A DNA stretch of 43,098 nucleotides. Source: a virus. Where the stretch lies: positions 1 to 43,098 of the IMG/VR virus record IMGVR_UViG_3300031576_000118; one strand, written 5' to 3'. Below, one piece after another: positions 15,308 through 23,447 of this stretch. The translations under genes and the position numbers were made by a program. A model generated the notes under the pieces. That model ran no database searches and was not told where the DNA came from. It saw only the letters and a list, made by a program, of their open reading frames with translations. Numbering within the stretch: position 1 is the stretch's first letter; the number at the start of each line of letters is the position of its first letter.

Positions 15308-16246
15308 TCAGTTGAACGTCAGGGTGATCTCGTCGTCCCCGGCGTTCTTGCCCAGTGCGATTTCGTGTTCGTAGATCAGCAGGCCGTTGCGATCGCCATG
15401 CCCCACCTGCCGGTACGTGGCCTTCGGCGCGTCGATGATCAGCCGGTTGCCCGCCGCGCTGCCCACGGTGGCCTGCAGCGCCCGCGCCGTGCCCGCGATC
15501 CAGTCGGTGAACGGGTCGTAGGTGCCGAGTGCTTCCTGTTCCGGGTCAAAGCTTCCGATCGGCGTGCGATCCGTCACCTGGAAGCCCGCGATGCCGGAGG
15601 CCGCGTTGATGCTGTCGCGCTTGGCGATCTGGTTCTGCAGGTTCAGCTGCAGTCGGCGTACCTTCAGCGACGTGATGGCGTTCCAGGTGAAGTTGGCCGA
15701 GAGCACCACCGGCGGCAGCGGCGTGTCGAAGGTGCCCGTCGGCGCCGTGACCGTCGTCGGCGTGAGGTAGACGCCCATCATGGTGAAGCGCAGCATGCCG
15801 TGCTGCCCGGCCGTCAGGTCGATCTCAACGCTGCCCACGCAGCCGCTGATGATGTGCCGCCGGCCGGCGAGGAAGGCGTAGATCGTCACGGACTTGAGGC
15901 TCGCCGTCGCGGAGACGGGCGTGTAGACGGCGCTTACCGCGACGTTGATGGTCTCGGCCATGGCGCAGGCCTGCAGCGCCGCCCCGATGCCGCGTGGCGC
16001 CGAGCCCGCGGCACCCTGCCCGCGGATCTCCACGCCGAAGCTGACTTCGCACCAGCGCTGCCCGACGGCCCCGGGCAGAATGCCCATCGAGGTGGACGTC
16101 GGCCGGCGCTCCAAGATATCCGCCAGCGAGCGGATTTCCGGGTCCACGGCCAGGAGGGCATCGCTCGCCGCCGCCGGCGTCGGGTCCGTCCCGTAGGTCG
16201 TTTCCAGTTTCACCAGTAGCAGCTGCCGCGATCGTGGCTCCGCCAT
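15308..16246 (-). CDS. Major tail tube protein
   Basis: 312 residues with AGGAGGA before the ATG. The opening RSRQLLLVKLETTYGTDPTP is typical of siphovirus tail tube subunits, and the chain is predominantly beta (e.g. SVTIYAFLAGRRHIISGCVG, HGMLRFTMMGVYL). It lies between the tail terminator and the tail chaperones, the standard tube location. It should assemble as stacked rings around the tape measure. Confidence 0.87.
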   Translation of the reverse strand: MAEPRSRQLLLVKLETTYGTDPTPAAASDALLAVDPEIRSLADILERRPTSTSMGILPGAVGQRWCEVSFGVEIRGQGAAGSAPRGIGAALQACAMAETINVAVSAVYTPVSATASLKSVTIYAFLAGRRHIISGCVGSVEIDLTAGQHGMLRFTMMGVYLTPTTVTAPTGTFDTPLPPVVLSANFTWNAITSLKVRRLQLNLQNQIAKRDSINAASGIAGFQVTDRTPIGSFDPEQEALGTYDPFTDWIAGTARALQATVGSAAGNRLIIDAPKATYRQVGHGDRNGLLIYEHEIALGKNAGDDEITLTFN

Positions 16247-16258
16247 CGCATCCTCCTC

Positions 16259-16720
16259 CTAAGTCCGCGCCGAGAACGACGTCCGGAAGCGGACGTCGAG
16301 GTCCATGAAGACGCCGCGCAGCGGAAAGGCTGAGCTGGCGTCGGAGATCGCAAACTCACTCTGCGTAAAATCGAACGTTGCGGCCTTGCCGTTCAGCGAC
16401 GGCCAGACGGCGGCGAGGGCTTTCTTGATGTCGTTCTCGATGTCCAGCACACCCTTGTAGTTCGCGTCGCCGGTCAGCTGGCCCTCGATGTCCCAGTTCT
16501 TCGTGTACGCGACGATGGTCACGCGCAGCAGCCCGTCGGCGAAGTCGCTCATCAGCTCCTCCTCGCCGAGCTGCGCGGGCTCGATCATAATGATCGGATA
16601 GTCCGTGTCCGGGACGGCTTCGCGCAGGCCCAGCACGACGCGCTTGACGTAGCCGGCCAGCGTCGCGTCGGCGGTGAGGACGGATTTCACTTCCGTCAGC
16701 ACGTCCTTCGGCGTGCTCAT
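16259..16720 (-). CDS. Tail terminator / completion protein
   Basis: 153 residues: helical N-terminus (DVLTEVKSVLTADATLAGYV), then a beta pattern PIIMIEPAQLGEEE, LLRVTIVAYTKNWD and a C-terminal FMDLDVRFRTSF strand. This alpha/beta arrangement and the location just before the tube gene match gpU-like tail terminators, which cap the tube. It overlaps the upstream HK97 gp10-like gene by 4 bases (ATGA). Confidence 0.8.
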   Translation of the reverse strand: MSTPKDVLTEVKSVLTADATLAGYVKRVVLGLREAVPDTDYPIIMIEPAQLGEEELMSDFADGLLRVTIVAYTKNWDIEGQLTGDANYKGVLDIENDIKKALAAVWPSLNGKAATFDFTQSEFAISDASSAFPLRGVFMDLDVRFRTSFSART

Positions 16721-17313
16721 GCCTGCTCCAGCGCGTGCTGGACGCGGGCCCCGAAGCCTTGCAGAATGGCCTTGCGGCTCTCGGCCAGCGAGATGCGCAT
16801 GTAGCGCTTCTCGCGGATCCGCACCATGTCGACGAGCGCGAAGACGGCCACCGGCCGGCCTGCACCGCGCACGCCGAAGATCGCCCGGCCCCGGAAAAAT
16901 GTCCGCGTGAAGCCGCCGATGCCCGGGTTGCTGATCAGCTCGCGCGCCGTGTAGCGGGCGACGCCGGACGGCGTGAGGGCGGGGCCCAGCGGAATCGTCA
17001 GGTGCTTCGCACGCTTCGGCCGGATGGTGCCGCCGTACTCGTGGATCCGCGCGTACTTGACGTTCGTGCCGATCTTCGCGGTGATCTCGCCGTCGGCCTC
17101 CTCGATGCGATGCGCGATCGAGCTGCGCAGCCGGCCCGAGCGCACGTTGAGCAGCCGCCCGGTGAGGTTTTCCTTGATGCGTCGCTTGACGATGAGCGCG
17201 GCGGCCGTCAAGCCTTCGCGCGCGACGCGGATCCGCAACAGCACCGGCAGCTTGACGAACTTCTTGGCCAGTGCCTGGTCACCCAGGAGGCTCAGCTCGG
17301 CGTCGTCGGGCAT
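16717..17313 (-). CDS. Head-tail joining protein, HK97 gp10-like
   Basis: 198 residues from the ATG that overlaps the upstream stop as TGATG (17311-17313); the longer in-frame extension is a shadow. Core motifs SGRLRSSIAHRIEEADGEIT and ARIHEYGGTIRPKRAKHLTI are the signature of the HK97 gp10 neck family: a strand-rich fold around a conserved YGG. It should join the portal-connector complex to the tail. Confidence 0.87.
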   Translation of the reverse strand: MPDDAELSLLGDQALAKKFVKLPVLLRIRVAREGLTAAALIVKRRIKENLTGRLLNVRSGRLRSSIAHRIEEADGEITAKIGTNVKYARIHEYGGTIRPKRAKHLTIPLGPALTPSGVARYTARELISNPGIGGFTRTFFRGRAIFGVRGAGRPVAVFALVDMVRIREKRYMRISLAESRKAILQGFGARVQHALEQA

Positions 17314-17564
17314 CAGCACGTCCTCCAGACGCCGCGCTCCAGGTAGCCATGCCAGCCCTGCTCGTCGTGCACGCCCTCGAAGAGGATTGAGGGCGAGACC
17401 GTGATGGTCCCGTCCTCGTGCTCGACGACGTCGTGGTGCGGGATGCCGCCGGCGTGGTGCCCCGGAGGACGGACGAACCACTTGCCCTCGGCATCCTTGC
17501 CGTAGTCGCCCTCGGCCAATGAGAGCTGTCCCTGCTCGTTCAGGTGGACCCGGCGTCCCTGCAT
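17313..17564 (-). CDS. Small hypothetical protein between connector genes
   Basis: 83 residues starting MQGRRVHLNEQGQLSLAEGD. Start and stop both overlap the neighbours as TGATG. His and Trp-rich (PPGHHAGGIPHHDVVEHED, GWHGYLERGVW) with likely beta strands. Its place between connector and gp10-like genes is where other siphophages carry a stopper protein, so a neck role is possible, but no family is recognised. Confidence 0.7.
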   Translation of the reverse strand: MQGRRVHLNEQGQLSLAEGDYGKDAEGKWFVRPPGHHAGGIPHHDVVEHEDGTITVSPSILFEGVHDEQGWHGYLERGVWRTC

Positions 17565-18118
17565 CAGCGCACCAGCGTTTTGGTGTAGCGCGCAATCGTG
17601 TCGTCCGCCTCGCGGCGCATGTCGCGCAGCCGGTTCGCTTGCGGGATCTCGGTGAGGATGTTCAGCTGGCCGTGCTGCTCGATGAACTCGGCGGCGCAGA
17701 GCTTCAGGCACGCCAACTCCAGGTCCTGCGGAATGACCTTGTAGCCGCCGACGTAGACGACCTTAATGTTCTGCAGCCCCTTCGCAAAGACCAGGCCGTC
17801 GAGCGTGATGATGCCGGCGGTGAGATCCACGACGTAGTCCGCCGCAGCGATGAGCGTGCTGGCGCCGTAGGCGCGGTCCGGGTCGTCGTGCAGAGTGGTC
17901 ACGCTGGCGACGGGGAACTCGCGTAGCACGAGGTTGATCTGGCTCCCGTCGCCGTCGTGGTACTCGGTGAGCGTCGCCTGATCGAAGTTGCGATGGGCGG
18001 TGTCACGGATCTGCGCGCTGATGCGCTCGATGGTTTCCGCGAACAGCACGTCCTTCGTGGTGTCCGTCGACACCAGCTGCAGGTGCGACTTGAGCCGGGC
18101 GAGCGTGGTGAGCGCCAT
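17564..18118 (-). CDS. Head-tail connector, gp6-like
   Basis: 184 residues. The N-terminal helix (LTTLARLKSHLQLVSTDTTK) followed by helices with RISAQIRDTAHRNF, and the strands FPVASVTTLHDDPDRAYG and IKVVYVGGYKVIPQDLELAC, match the HK97 gp6-like connector family, which docks under the portal as a ring. C-terminal helical tail is basic. Location directly downstream of capsid genes agrees. Confidence 0.87.
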   Translation of the reverse strand: MALTTLARLKSHLQLVSTDTTKDVLFAETIERISAQIRDTAHRNFDQATLTEYHDGDGSQINLVLREFPVASVTTLHDDPDRAYGASTLIAAADYVVDLTAGIITLDGLVFAKGLQNIKVVYVGGYKVIPQDLELACLKLCAAEFIEQHGQLNILTEIPQANRLRDMRREADDTIARYTKTLVR

Positions 18119-18121
18119 GGC

Positions 18122-18349
18122 TCAGTTCTTGTTCGGGTAGCCCCGGGCCTGCTTGTCGCGCGGGGCACGCGCGGCCTTCGCGTCGGCCACCGATCGCTCG
18201 GCGCCCTCCGGCGCCTTGTCGTCCGGATGCTCCGGACAGAAAGGCATCGGCTGGCCGGCCACAGTCACCCGCCCGTAGGTCAAGGTGCTGCAGCCGGCTA
18301 GGACGCAGTTGCCGACGTCGTCGGGGTCAGTCGTCCGGATCAGTGTCAT
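18122..18349 (-). CDS. Small Cys-rich protein, putative zinc-binding
   Basis: 75 residues; start chosen at an ATG with GGGAGGG just upstream. Contains CVLAGC and FCPEH, a possible Cys-Cys-Cys-His zinc site, followed by a charged helix with KAARAPRDKQARG. Between connector and head decoration genes. Function unknown; similar mini zinc proteins occur in phage head operons. Confidence 0.7.
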   Translation of the reverse strand: MTLIRTTDPDDVGNCVLAGCSTLTYGRVTVAGQPMPFCPEHPDDKAPEGAERSVADAKAARAPRDKQARGYPNKN

Positions 18350-18363
18350 GTTCCCTCCCGCGC

Positions 18364-18738
18364 TCACGGGCGCCCCGTCGCCAGAACGCTGAACGTGAAG
18401 CTCGGCGTGGTGCCACCGATCGTCCAGCTGGCCCGGATGTAGCCGTGGATCCCGGTGAAGACCTTGGCCTCTTTGCTGACTGCGGTCTTTTGCGTGAAGG
18501 CCGTCCCGAGGTCGTGCCAGATGCTTCCGTCCGGCGAGTGCTGGATCTTCACGTCGAGCGTGGGCGTGGTGCCGCTGGCCGCACTGACGTCGAGACTGAC
18601 GATCAGCTCGCGGCCGACGGGACACTCGACCGTGGCACCGTCCGCCGTCGTGGTCCGAGCGGCCGAGGCCACCAGCTCGTAGCCCTTCGGGTTGACCGCA
18701 TCCTGTATGGAGATCGGGTCAAGTTGGTTAGTCGCCAT
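18364..18738 (-). CDS. Putative head decoration or fibre protein
   Basis: 124 residues starting MATNQLDPISIQDAVNPKGY. Strong beta character (RELIVSLDVSAAS, TPTLDVKIQHSPDG, SFTFSVLATG) with a sequence of the type VKIQHSPDGSIWHDLGTAF, often seen in Ig-like or discoidin-like surface domains. Directly downstream of the major capsid gene, behind a terminator-like hairpin, as expected for a decoration protein, but no family is recognised. Confidence 0.65.
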   Translation of the reverse strand: MATNQLDPISIQDAVNPKGYELVASAARTTTADGATVECPVGRELIVSLDVSAASGTTPTLDVKIQHSPDGSIWHDLGTAFTQKTAVSKEAKVFTGIHGYIRASWTIGGTTPSFTFSVLATGRP

Positions 18739-18761
18739 GCGTCATCCTTTCTCCGAGCGCG

Positions 18762-18803
18762 AAAAAACAGGCTGGAGCCGGAGCGCCACCATGACGCTCC
18801 GGC
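18762..18803 (-). terminator. Terminator-like hairpin after the capsid gene
   Basis: Read leftwards, GCCGGAGCG pairs with CGCTCCGGC (9 bp, loop about 9), and a TTTTTT run follows 9 bases later. The gap between stem and T-run is longer than usual, so termination may be partial. A leaky terminator after the capsid gene would raise capsid message relative to downstream tail genes. Confidence 0.5.
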
Positions 18804-18817
18804 CCCGCCCGTTAGGC

Positions 18818-20254
18818 TCAGATGTTGATGCCGACCGCCGTGTGCGTCTCGGCGGTGCCGAGCAGGCGCTGGAAGTCCCCGCGCCAAGTGCCGACGATGA
18901 TCAGCTGGTCGGTTTCGATGTCCTCCTTCGTCTTGAGCGTCGGAGAACGCCGCACGCCGTGGCCCCAGGCCCGGCGGTTCACGATCGCCATCGTCGACTT
19001 CGTGTTGCCCGTGGCTCCGTTGACGCCGGTGGCATCGACGTCGTCCCGCATCTCCTCGGAGACGATGACGGGCGCGCCGTCGAGCTTCGCCAGCTCGCCG
19101 GTGACCACGGTGGCCAGCGGCCCGTACTTGTCGACGGTGACCACTTCGGCCAGGCTGAGTAGCTTCGTCAACAGCACCTTGGAGCTCACGACCCACGCCA
19201 GGTCCCGCGGGTTCGCGCCGTACTTGGTCAGCTTGCTGCGCAGCGTCCGCAGCCCGGCGATGTTGAACGTCGACAGGTCGGTCGTCAGCGTGTTTGCCAG
19301 GGCGTGCTTGCGCAGCCCGATCCAGGCTTTCGCCGCCAGGTCCGCCGCGCCCGCTTGGGTGTCGGTGTCCTGGTGCGTGGCCGTGGTGTCGCCGTTGATG
19401 TCCGCGTCCTCGAGGGCGTAGGCCAGCCCTTCGACCAGCTCATCGCGCAGCAGCGGCGCCATGGCGATGATGCTGTCCTCGTCGAGCTCCAGCGACCAGA
19501 GCACGCGCGCGCCGAGCTTCCGGGCGTCGAACTGCACGTTCCGGGTGCCAGGCGTCACGGCCGTGATCTTCGTGGCCGAGTCCGCCGTGGACTCCGCCAG
19601 GAGCTTCGCCTTCGACCGTGCGAAGGCGCGGCCGGGGATCTTGAACGGATCCGTCGGCATCTGGATTTCGACGAAGAGCGACGCGACCTGCGCCGTGATG
19701 CGGACGCGGTCGATCAGATCCCGCGAGAAGCCGGTGGGCACGAACTCCACGCCCTCCGCCGTGGTGGTGCTGTCGAGCGCCTTGGCCAGCTGGCTCTGCT
19801 GCTCGATCCAGGAGGCGAACTTGCGCTTGCCCTCCTCGCTGAAGATGTGCCGCTGGACGAGCCCGGCGAACTGCTCCTCGTCATGCACCTCAAAGCCGTG
19901 CCCGCCGCGGCTCTTGTGCTCGAGCACCATGGCCGCAATGATCATGTAGTCGTTGAGCTTGTGCAGCTCCTCGACCTCATGCGTGAACAGCGGGTTCTCC
20001 GCGCGCGGGACCGCCCAGCCGTGCGGCCGCGCGTACTTCGGCGTGACACCGTGGATCAGGAACTTCATGTCCCGACCGGCGACCACGCTCATCTCGAACT
20101 GCCCGGTCCGGGCGGCCGGCTTGCGCGTGAGCGCCAGCGCCTTCTCGAGCTCCGGCTTGAAGAGCTCCACCAGGTGTGCCGGATCCTGGCCCTTCTTCAC
20201 TTCCGCCTGCAGCTCGTTGACCATCTTCATGAGCTGCTTCAGCTGTTCGTCCAT
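18818..20254 (-). CDS. Major capsid protein, HK97 fold
   Basis: 478 residues, AGGAGG upstream. The first ~120 residues are a charged helical region (MDEQLKQLMKMVNELQAEVK) typical of the scaffold-like delta domain. The core shows HK97 capsid features: FVPTGFSRDLIDRVRITAQV, VQFDARKLGARVLWSLELD, then ADLAAKAWIGLRKHALANTL and NPRDLAWVVSSKVL. The C-terminus ends LIIVGTWRGDFQRLLGTAETH. It lies directly after the prohead protease, which probably removes the N-terminal region during maturation. Confidence 0.92.
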   Translation of the reverse strand: MDEQLKQLMKMVNELQAEVKKGQDPAHLVELFKPELEKALALTRKPAARTGQFEMSVVAGRDMKFLIHGVTPKYARPHGWAVPRAENPLFTHEVEELHKLNDYMIIAAMVLEHKSRGGHGFEVHDEEQFAGLVQRHIFSEEGKRKFASWIEQQSQLAKALDSTTTAEGVEFVPTGFSRDLIDRVRITAQVASLFVEIQMPTDPFKIPGRAFARSKAKLLAESTADSATKITAVTPGTRNVQFDARKLGARVLWSLELDEDSIIAMAPLLRDELVEGLAYALEDADINGDTTATHQDTDTQAGAADLAAKAWIGLRKHALANTLTTDLSTFNIAGLRTLRSKLTKYGANPRDLAWVVSSKVLLTKLLSLAEVVTVDKYGPLATVVTGELAKLDGAPVIVSEEMRDDVDATGVNGATGNTKSTMAIVNRRAWGHGVRRSPTLKTKEDIETDQLIIVGTWRGDFQRLLGTAETHTAVGINI

Positions 20255-20288
20255 CCCTTGCCCCTCCTCCTGTTGTGGTGCCTGCCGC

Positions 20289-21245
20289 TCAGGCCGACGC
20301 GGCCTGTCGCACGGCCTCGCCGACCCCGCTGGCGATGGCCTGATTCCGTTTCACGACCAGCTCGCTCGTCGCCGCCATGGCGCCGAGGATTTCCGTCAGT
20401 TGCAGACCTTCGGCTTCGTGGCCGTCGACGATCTCAACGGCGACCTTGAGGCCGTAGGCCTGTGCCAGCTTCAGGTGATGCAGCTGCTTCACCTTGCGCT
20501 CCGGCTCCGTCAGCGTCGGCGCGGCCGCGACGGCGTCCAGCACTTCGCGCTCCTCGGGCGTGCTCGCCGGTGGCTCGATGTGCGCCTTGTCCTCGCCGGT
20601 CAGGTAGATCGTCACCGTCCGTCCGGTGTCCGGGCCCAGCAGCTTCTCGATCTGCTCGGCTTCCTCGGGCTTGAGCAGTCCCTTCTGCGTGGCCAGCTGC
20701 AGCGCCTCCGGGTTGCTCGGCACCGGCACGCTGCTGATCTCCAACAGCTCCTGGCGCTTAAACTCGAAGCCGATGAACCGCCCGTCGATGCCGCGCCGCT
20801 CCGCCGCCTCGAGCGGCCGGAAGCCGACGCTCTCGGCGTTGACGCCAGCGAGGTGCGCCTTGAAGGCCAGCATCGCCAGCGGGAAGTCGTCGGCCATGAA
20901 AAAGTCCACGTCGTTGATCAGCTTGCCGTTGCTGACCTCGACGCGCACCGTCTTGCCGATGGGCGGGTTGTCCTGGCGCATGTTGTGCGCCCAGAGATGC
21001 ACGGGGTTCTTGAGGAAGTTCTCCAGCTCCCAGCCGTCGACGCGGATGATATCACCGTCCCGATCCTCGACTTCGGTGGACGCGATGAAGCGCAGCACGC
21101 GCGACTTTTCATCCCCGACGCGCCGCACTTCCGGCGCGATGGCCATGCGCAGCAGCGGCAGCTCGCCGGCGACGCTCCGCACCAGTCCGGCCTGATACGC
21201 CAGCGCGAGCCCGGCCTCGCTCGGTTTCCGAAACGCCAGTTTCAT
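20289..21245 (-). CDS. Prohead protease, HK97 type (S78 family)
   Basis: 318 residues; the ATG at 21243-21245 overlaps the portal stop as ATGA and decides the start. Catalytic motifs are visible: FLKNPVHLWAHNM with His87, and LLEISSVPVPSNPEAL with Ser171 or Ser172. RDGDIIRVDGWELENF is the family's strand-helix lead-in. The C-terminal third (VKQLHHLKLAQAYGLKVAVE) is helical. It cleaves capsid precursor inside the prohead. Confidence 0.9.
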   Translation of the reverse strand: MKLAFRKPSEAGLALAYQAGLVRSVAGELPLLRMAIAPEVRRVGDEKSRVLRFIASTEVEDRDGDIIRVDGWELENFLKNPVHLWAHNMRQDNPPIGKTVRVEVSNGKLINDVDFFMADDFPLAMLAFKAHLAGVNAESVGFRPLEAAERRGIDGRFIGFEFKRQELLEISSVPVPSNPEALQLATQKGLLKPEEAEQIEKLLGPDTGRTVTIYLTGEDKAHIEPPASTPEEREVLDAVAAAPTLTEPERKVKQLHHLKLAQAYGLKVAVEIVDGHEAEGLQLTEILGAMAATSELVVKRNQAIASGVGEAVRQAASA

Positions 21246-23446
21246 CGCAGCACCTCCAGCACCACACAGCGACAGTTGACCGTCTCCTCCGGCGGCGCCG
21301 ACTGATCGCCGGGGTACTGCATCCCGATGCCTCCGATATCGAACGGCTGGTTCAGCGCCACGGCCCGGCCGCCGCGCAGCGGATCCGTGGCCTTGTCCGC
21401 GGCCTGGTGGCTCTCGCGCACCGTTTCGTCCCTGGCGCTCAACCACTGTTTGCCGGCGACGACGCCGCTCTGCTCCATGGCGCGCAGCTGCCCGAAGTTC
21501 GACGCCCCGATGATTTCCGTGCGCGCGATCCGCAAGCTGCGCACCGTCGCGGCCTCTTGAAAAACCTCTTCGATGCGGCGCTGAATCTCGTTCACCGAGT
21601 CGCCGGCCGCTTGGCCTTCGACCACGGCCTGCCGGATGGCCTCGCGCGTGGTGCGCGTGATGTCGACGACGAGCCGGGCGCCCTGCTGCTCGAGGAAGCG
21701 CAGCACCGTCGGGTCGTGCAGGTTGAAGTCGAACAGTCCGTCGTCCTTCGCTTTCGGCCGGCCCGGCTGGGCCCGGCGGCGCGCGCGGATGCGGTCCATG
21801 GTGCGCTGGCCCCGGCGCTGCACGGCTAGCGTCAGGTGCTTGTGTGCGATAGTTTTCAGTTCCTCGCCGGCGTCGGCTTCGGTGCCCAGGATTTCCTCGA
21901 TGCGGAGGTACTGCTTCATGGCGAGCACGCCGTTGGCGCTCAGCTGCACGGCGTCTTGGAGCACGCTGTCATGCAGCCGGCGCACGACGTCCTCGCGCTG
22001 CCGCACGAAGTAGCTGCGCATGGCGCTGGCCATGCCGCTCTCGAGGCGCGCGACGTCCTCTTGGAAGTCCCGCCAGATCCCGCCCTTGCGGATGGGCGCC
22101 TTGCCCTTCGGCTCGTCGTCCTCCGGGTCCGCGTTCGGATCCTCGCCGGGCCCGCCGAGGCTGGACTGGCCGGCCTGCTCGATGGGCGTCAGGCCGAACT
22201 CCAGGTAGTGCACGTCCATGGCCGGGTTGTCGACTTCCTGGTAGCCCAGCTCTTGCCGCGCTTCGTTCGGGGTCAGCAGCGCGTTGCGCACCTTCTTGAT
22301 GGCGCGCTCGGTCTTGGCGTCCTCGTCCTCCTTCAGCGCCTCGATGCCCGAGGTGTCATAGCGGAGCTTGATGCCGTCGCCGAAGTCGGCGGTGAGCTTT
22401 TCGTTGAGCTCGTCCTCGACGAAGCGCAGCCGGGGCAGCATGGTGACTTCCCAGAAGATGGCCTGCTGCTCTTTGCTGTTGGCGTAGTTGGCGAACTCGA
22501 AGATGCCGACCATGACGGGCGGCATGTCGAAGGCGGCCAGGATTTCCTCGCGGCTCATCTTGCGCGCGTCGATGAACTGCGCGTCGCGCTGGCGCATACC
22601 GATCTGCAGCCACTCCCACTCGCCCTCCAGCCACGCGATGCGGTGCGCGTTGGCCGCACCCTTGAAGAGCCGGTCAAACTCCTTTTTCACGCGCTCGACG
22701 TCGCCTTCCTTCACGGCAGTCTTGTTGCGCATGATGCCTTCGGGGGTCGCGTTATTCTTGAAGAAGCTGCGGTTGTACCCGATGGCGTACTGGTCCGTCT
22801 CGACGGCCAAGGCCGCGGCTTCCAGCGTGCTCAGGCCGTAGTAGTCGTCGGTGGGGTTGATGGTGCGCAGGTGGGCGACCTGCCCGGCCTCGAAGGCCAG
22901 CCGCCGGCCATTCACCGCGTACAGGTAGCCGTCGATGAAGTTCTTCGGATGCGGCACGATCGTCATGCGGTCCGGCCGCAGCGGGTAGAGCTCAATGGGC
23001 GGGCCCGTCTGGCCGCGCCGCACCTTCTCCAGGTACGCGTTGCCGAAGATTTCCAGGTTGGCGTAGAGCGTCTCGAAGAAGAACCGCGGCCCCATGTAGG
23101 GGTTGATGCTGTCGAGCAGCGTCTTGAGCGGATGATCCTCGACGTCCTCCTCCGTGCCGTCCCGGTGCACGCGTACGACCTTCAGCGGGACGGAGGCGGC
23201 GGACTTGGCGATGCGCTTGACGCAGGCGTAGACCCAGACCTCGCGCTTGAAGACCCGGGCGAAGTCCGCGAAGGTGGCGACGCTCTCCGGGCGCGGGACG
23301 CCCTGCGTGCGCTGCCAGGTGTTGAAGATGAGCGGGAAGGTGTCGCTCTGCTTGAGGAGCGTGTCGACCTGGGTGCGCAGCGCCGAGGAGACTACCGGCC
23401 GCGGCTGGCCCCAGCGGAGCATCGGCAGCAGATCCGTGAGCGCCAT
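21242..23446 (-). CDS. Portal protein fused to a MuF head-morphogenesis domain
   Basis: 734 residues from ATG at 23446, two bases after the terminase stop; the longer ORF extension is a shadow. Residues 1 to about 430 match the HK97-type portal family (REVWVYACVKRIAKSAASVP, NPYMGPRFFFETLYANLEIF, MSREEILAAFDMPPVMVGI). Residues about 640-734 match the phage Mu gpF head-morphogenesis family: RSLRIARTEIIGASNF, KQWLSARDETVRESHQ, ending in the typical ETVNCRCVV. A helical linker joins them. In most phages these are separate genes; the fused protein would place MuF inside the capsid with the dodecameric portal. Confidence 0.9.
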   Translation of the reverse strand: MALTDLLPMLRWGQPRPVVSSALRTQVDTLLKQSDTFPLIFNTWQRTQGVPRPESVATFADFARVFKREVWVYACVKRIAKSAASVPLKVVRVHRDGTEEDVEDHPLKTLLDSINPYMGPRFFFETLYANLEIFGNAYLEKVRRGQTGPPIELYPLRPDRMTIVPHPKNFIDGYLYAVNGRRLAFEAGQVAHLRTINPTDDYYGLSTLEAAALAVETDQYAIGYNRSFFKNNATPEGIMRNKTAVKEGDVERVKKEFDRLFKGAANAHRIAWLEGEWEWLQIGMRQRDAQFIDARKMSREEILAAFDMPPVMVGIFEFANYANSKEQQAIFWEVTMLPRLRFVEDELNEKLTADFGDGIKLRYDTSGIEALKEDEDAKTERAIKKVRNALLTPNEARQELGYQEVDNPAMDVHYLEFGLTPIEQAGQSSLGGPGEDPNADPEDDEPKGKAPIRKGGIWRDFQEDVARLESGMASAMRSYFVRQREDVVRRLHDSVLQDAVQLSANGVLAMKQYLRIEEILGTEADAGEELKTIAHKHLTLAVQRRGQRTMDRIRARRRAQPGRPKAKDDGLFDFNLHDPTVLRFLEQQGARLVVDITRTTREAIRQAVVEGQAAGDSVNEIQRRIEEVFQEAATVRSLRIARTEIIGASNFGQLRAMEQSGVVAGKQWLSARDETVRESHQAADKATDPLRGGRAVALNQPFDIGGIGMQYPGDQSAPPEETVNCRCVVLEVLR

Positions 23447-23447
23447 G

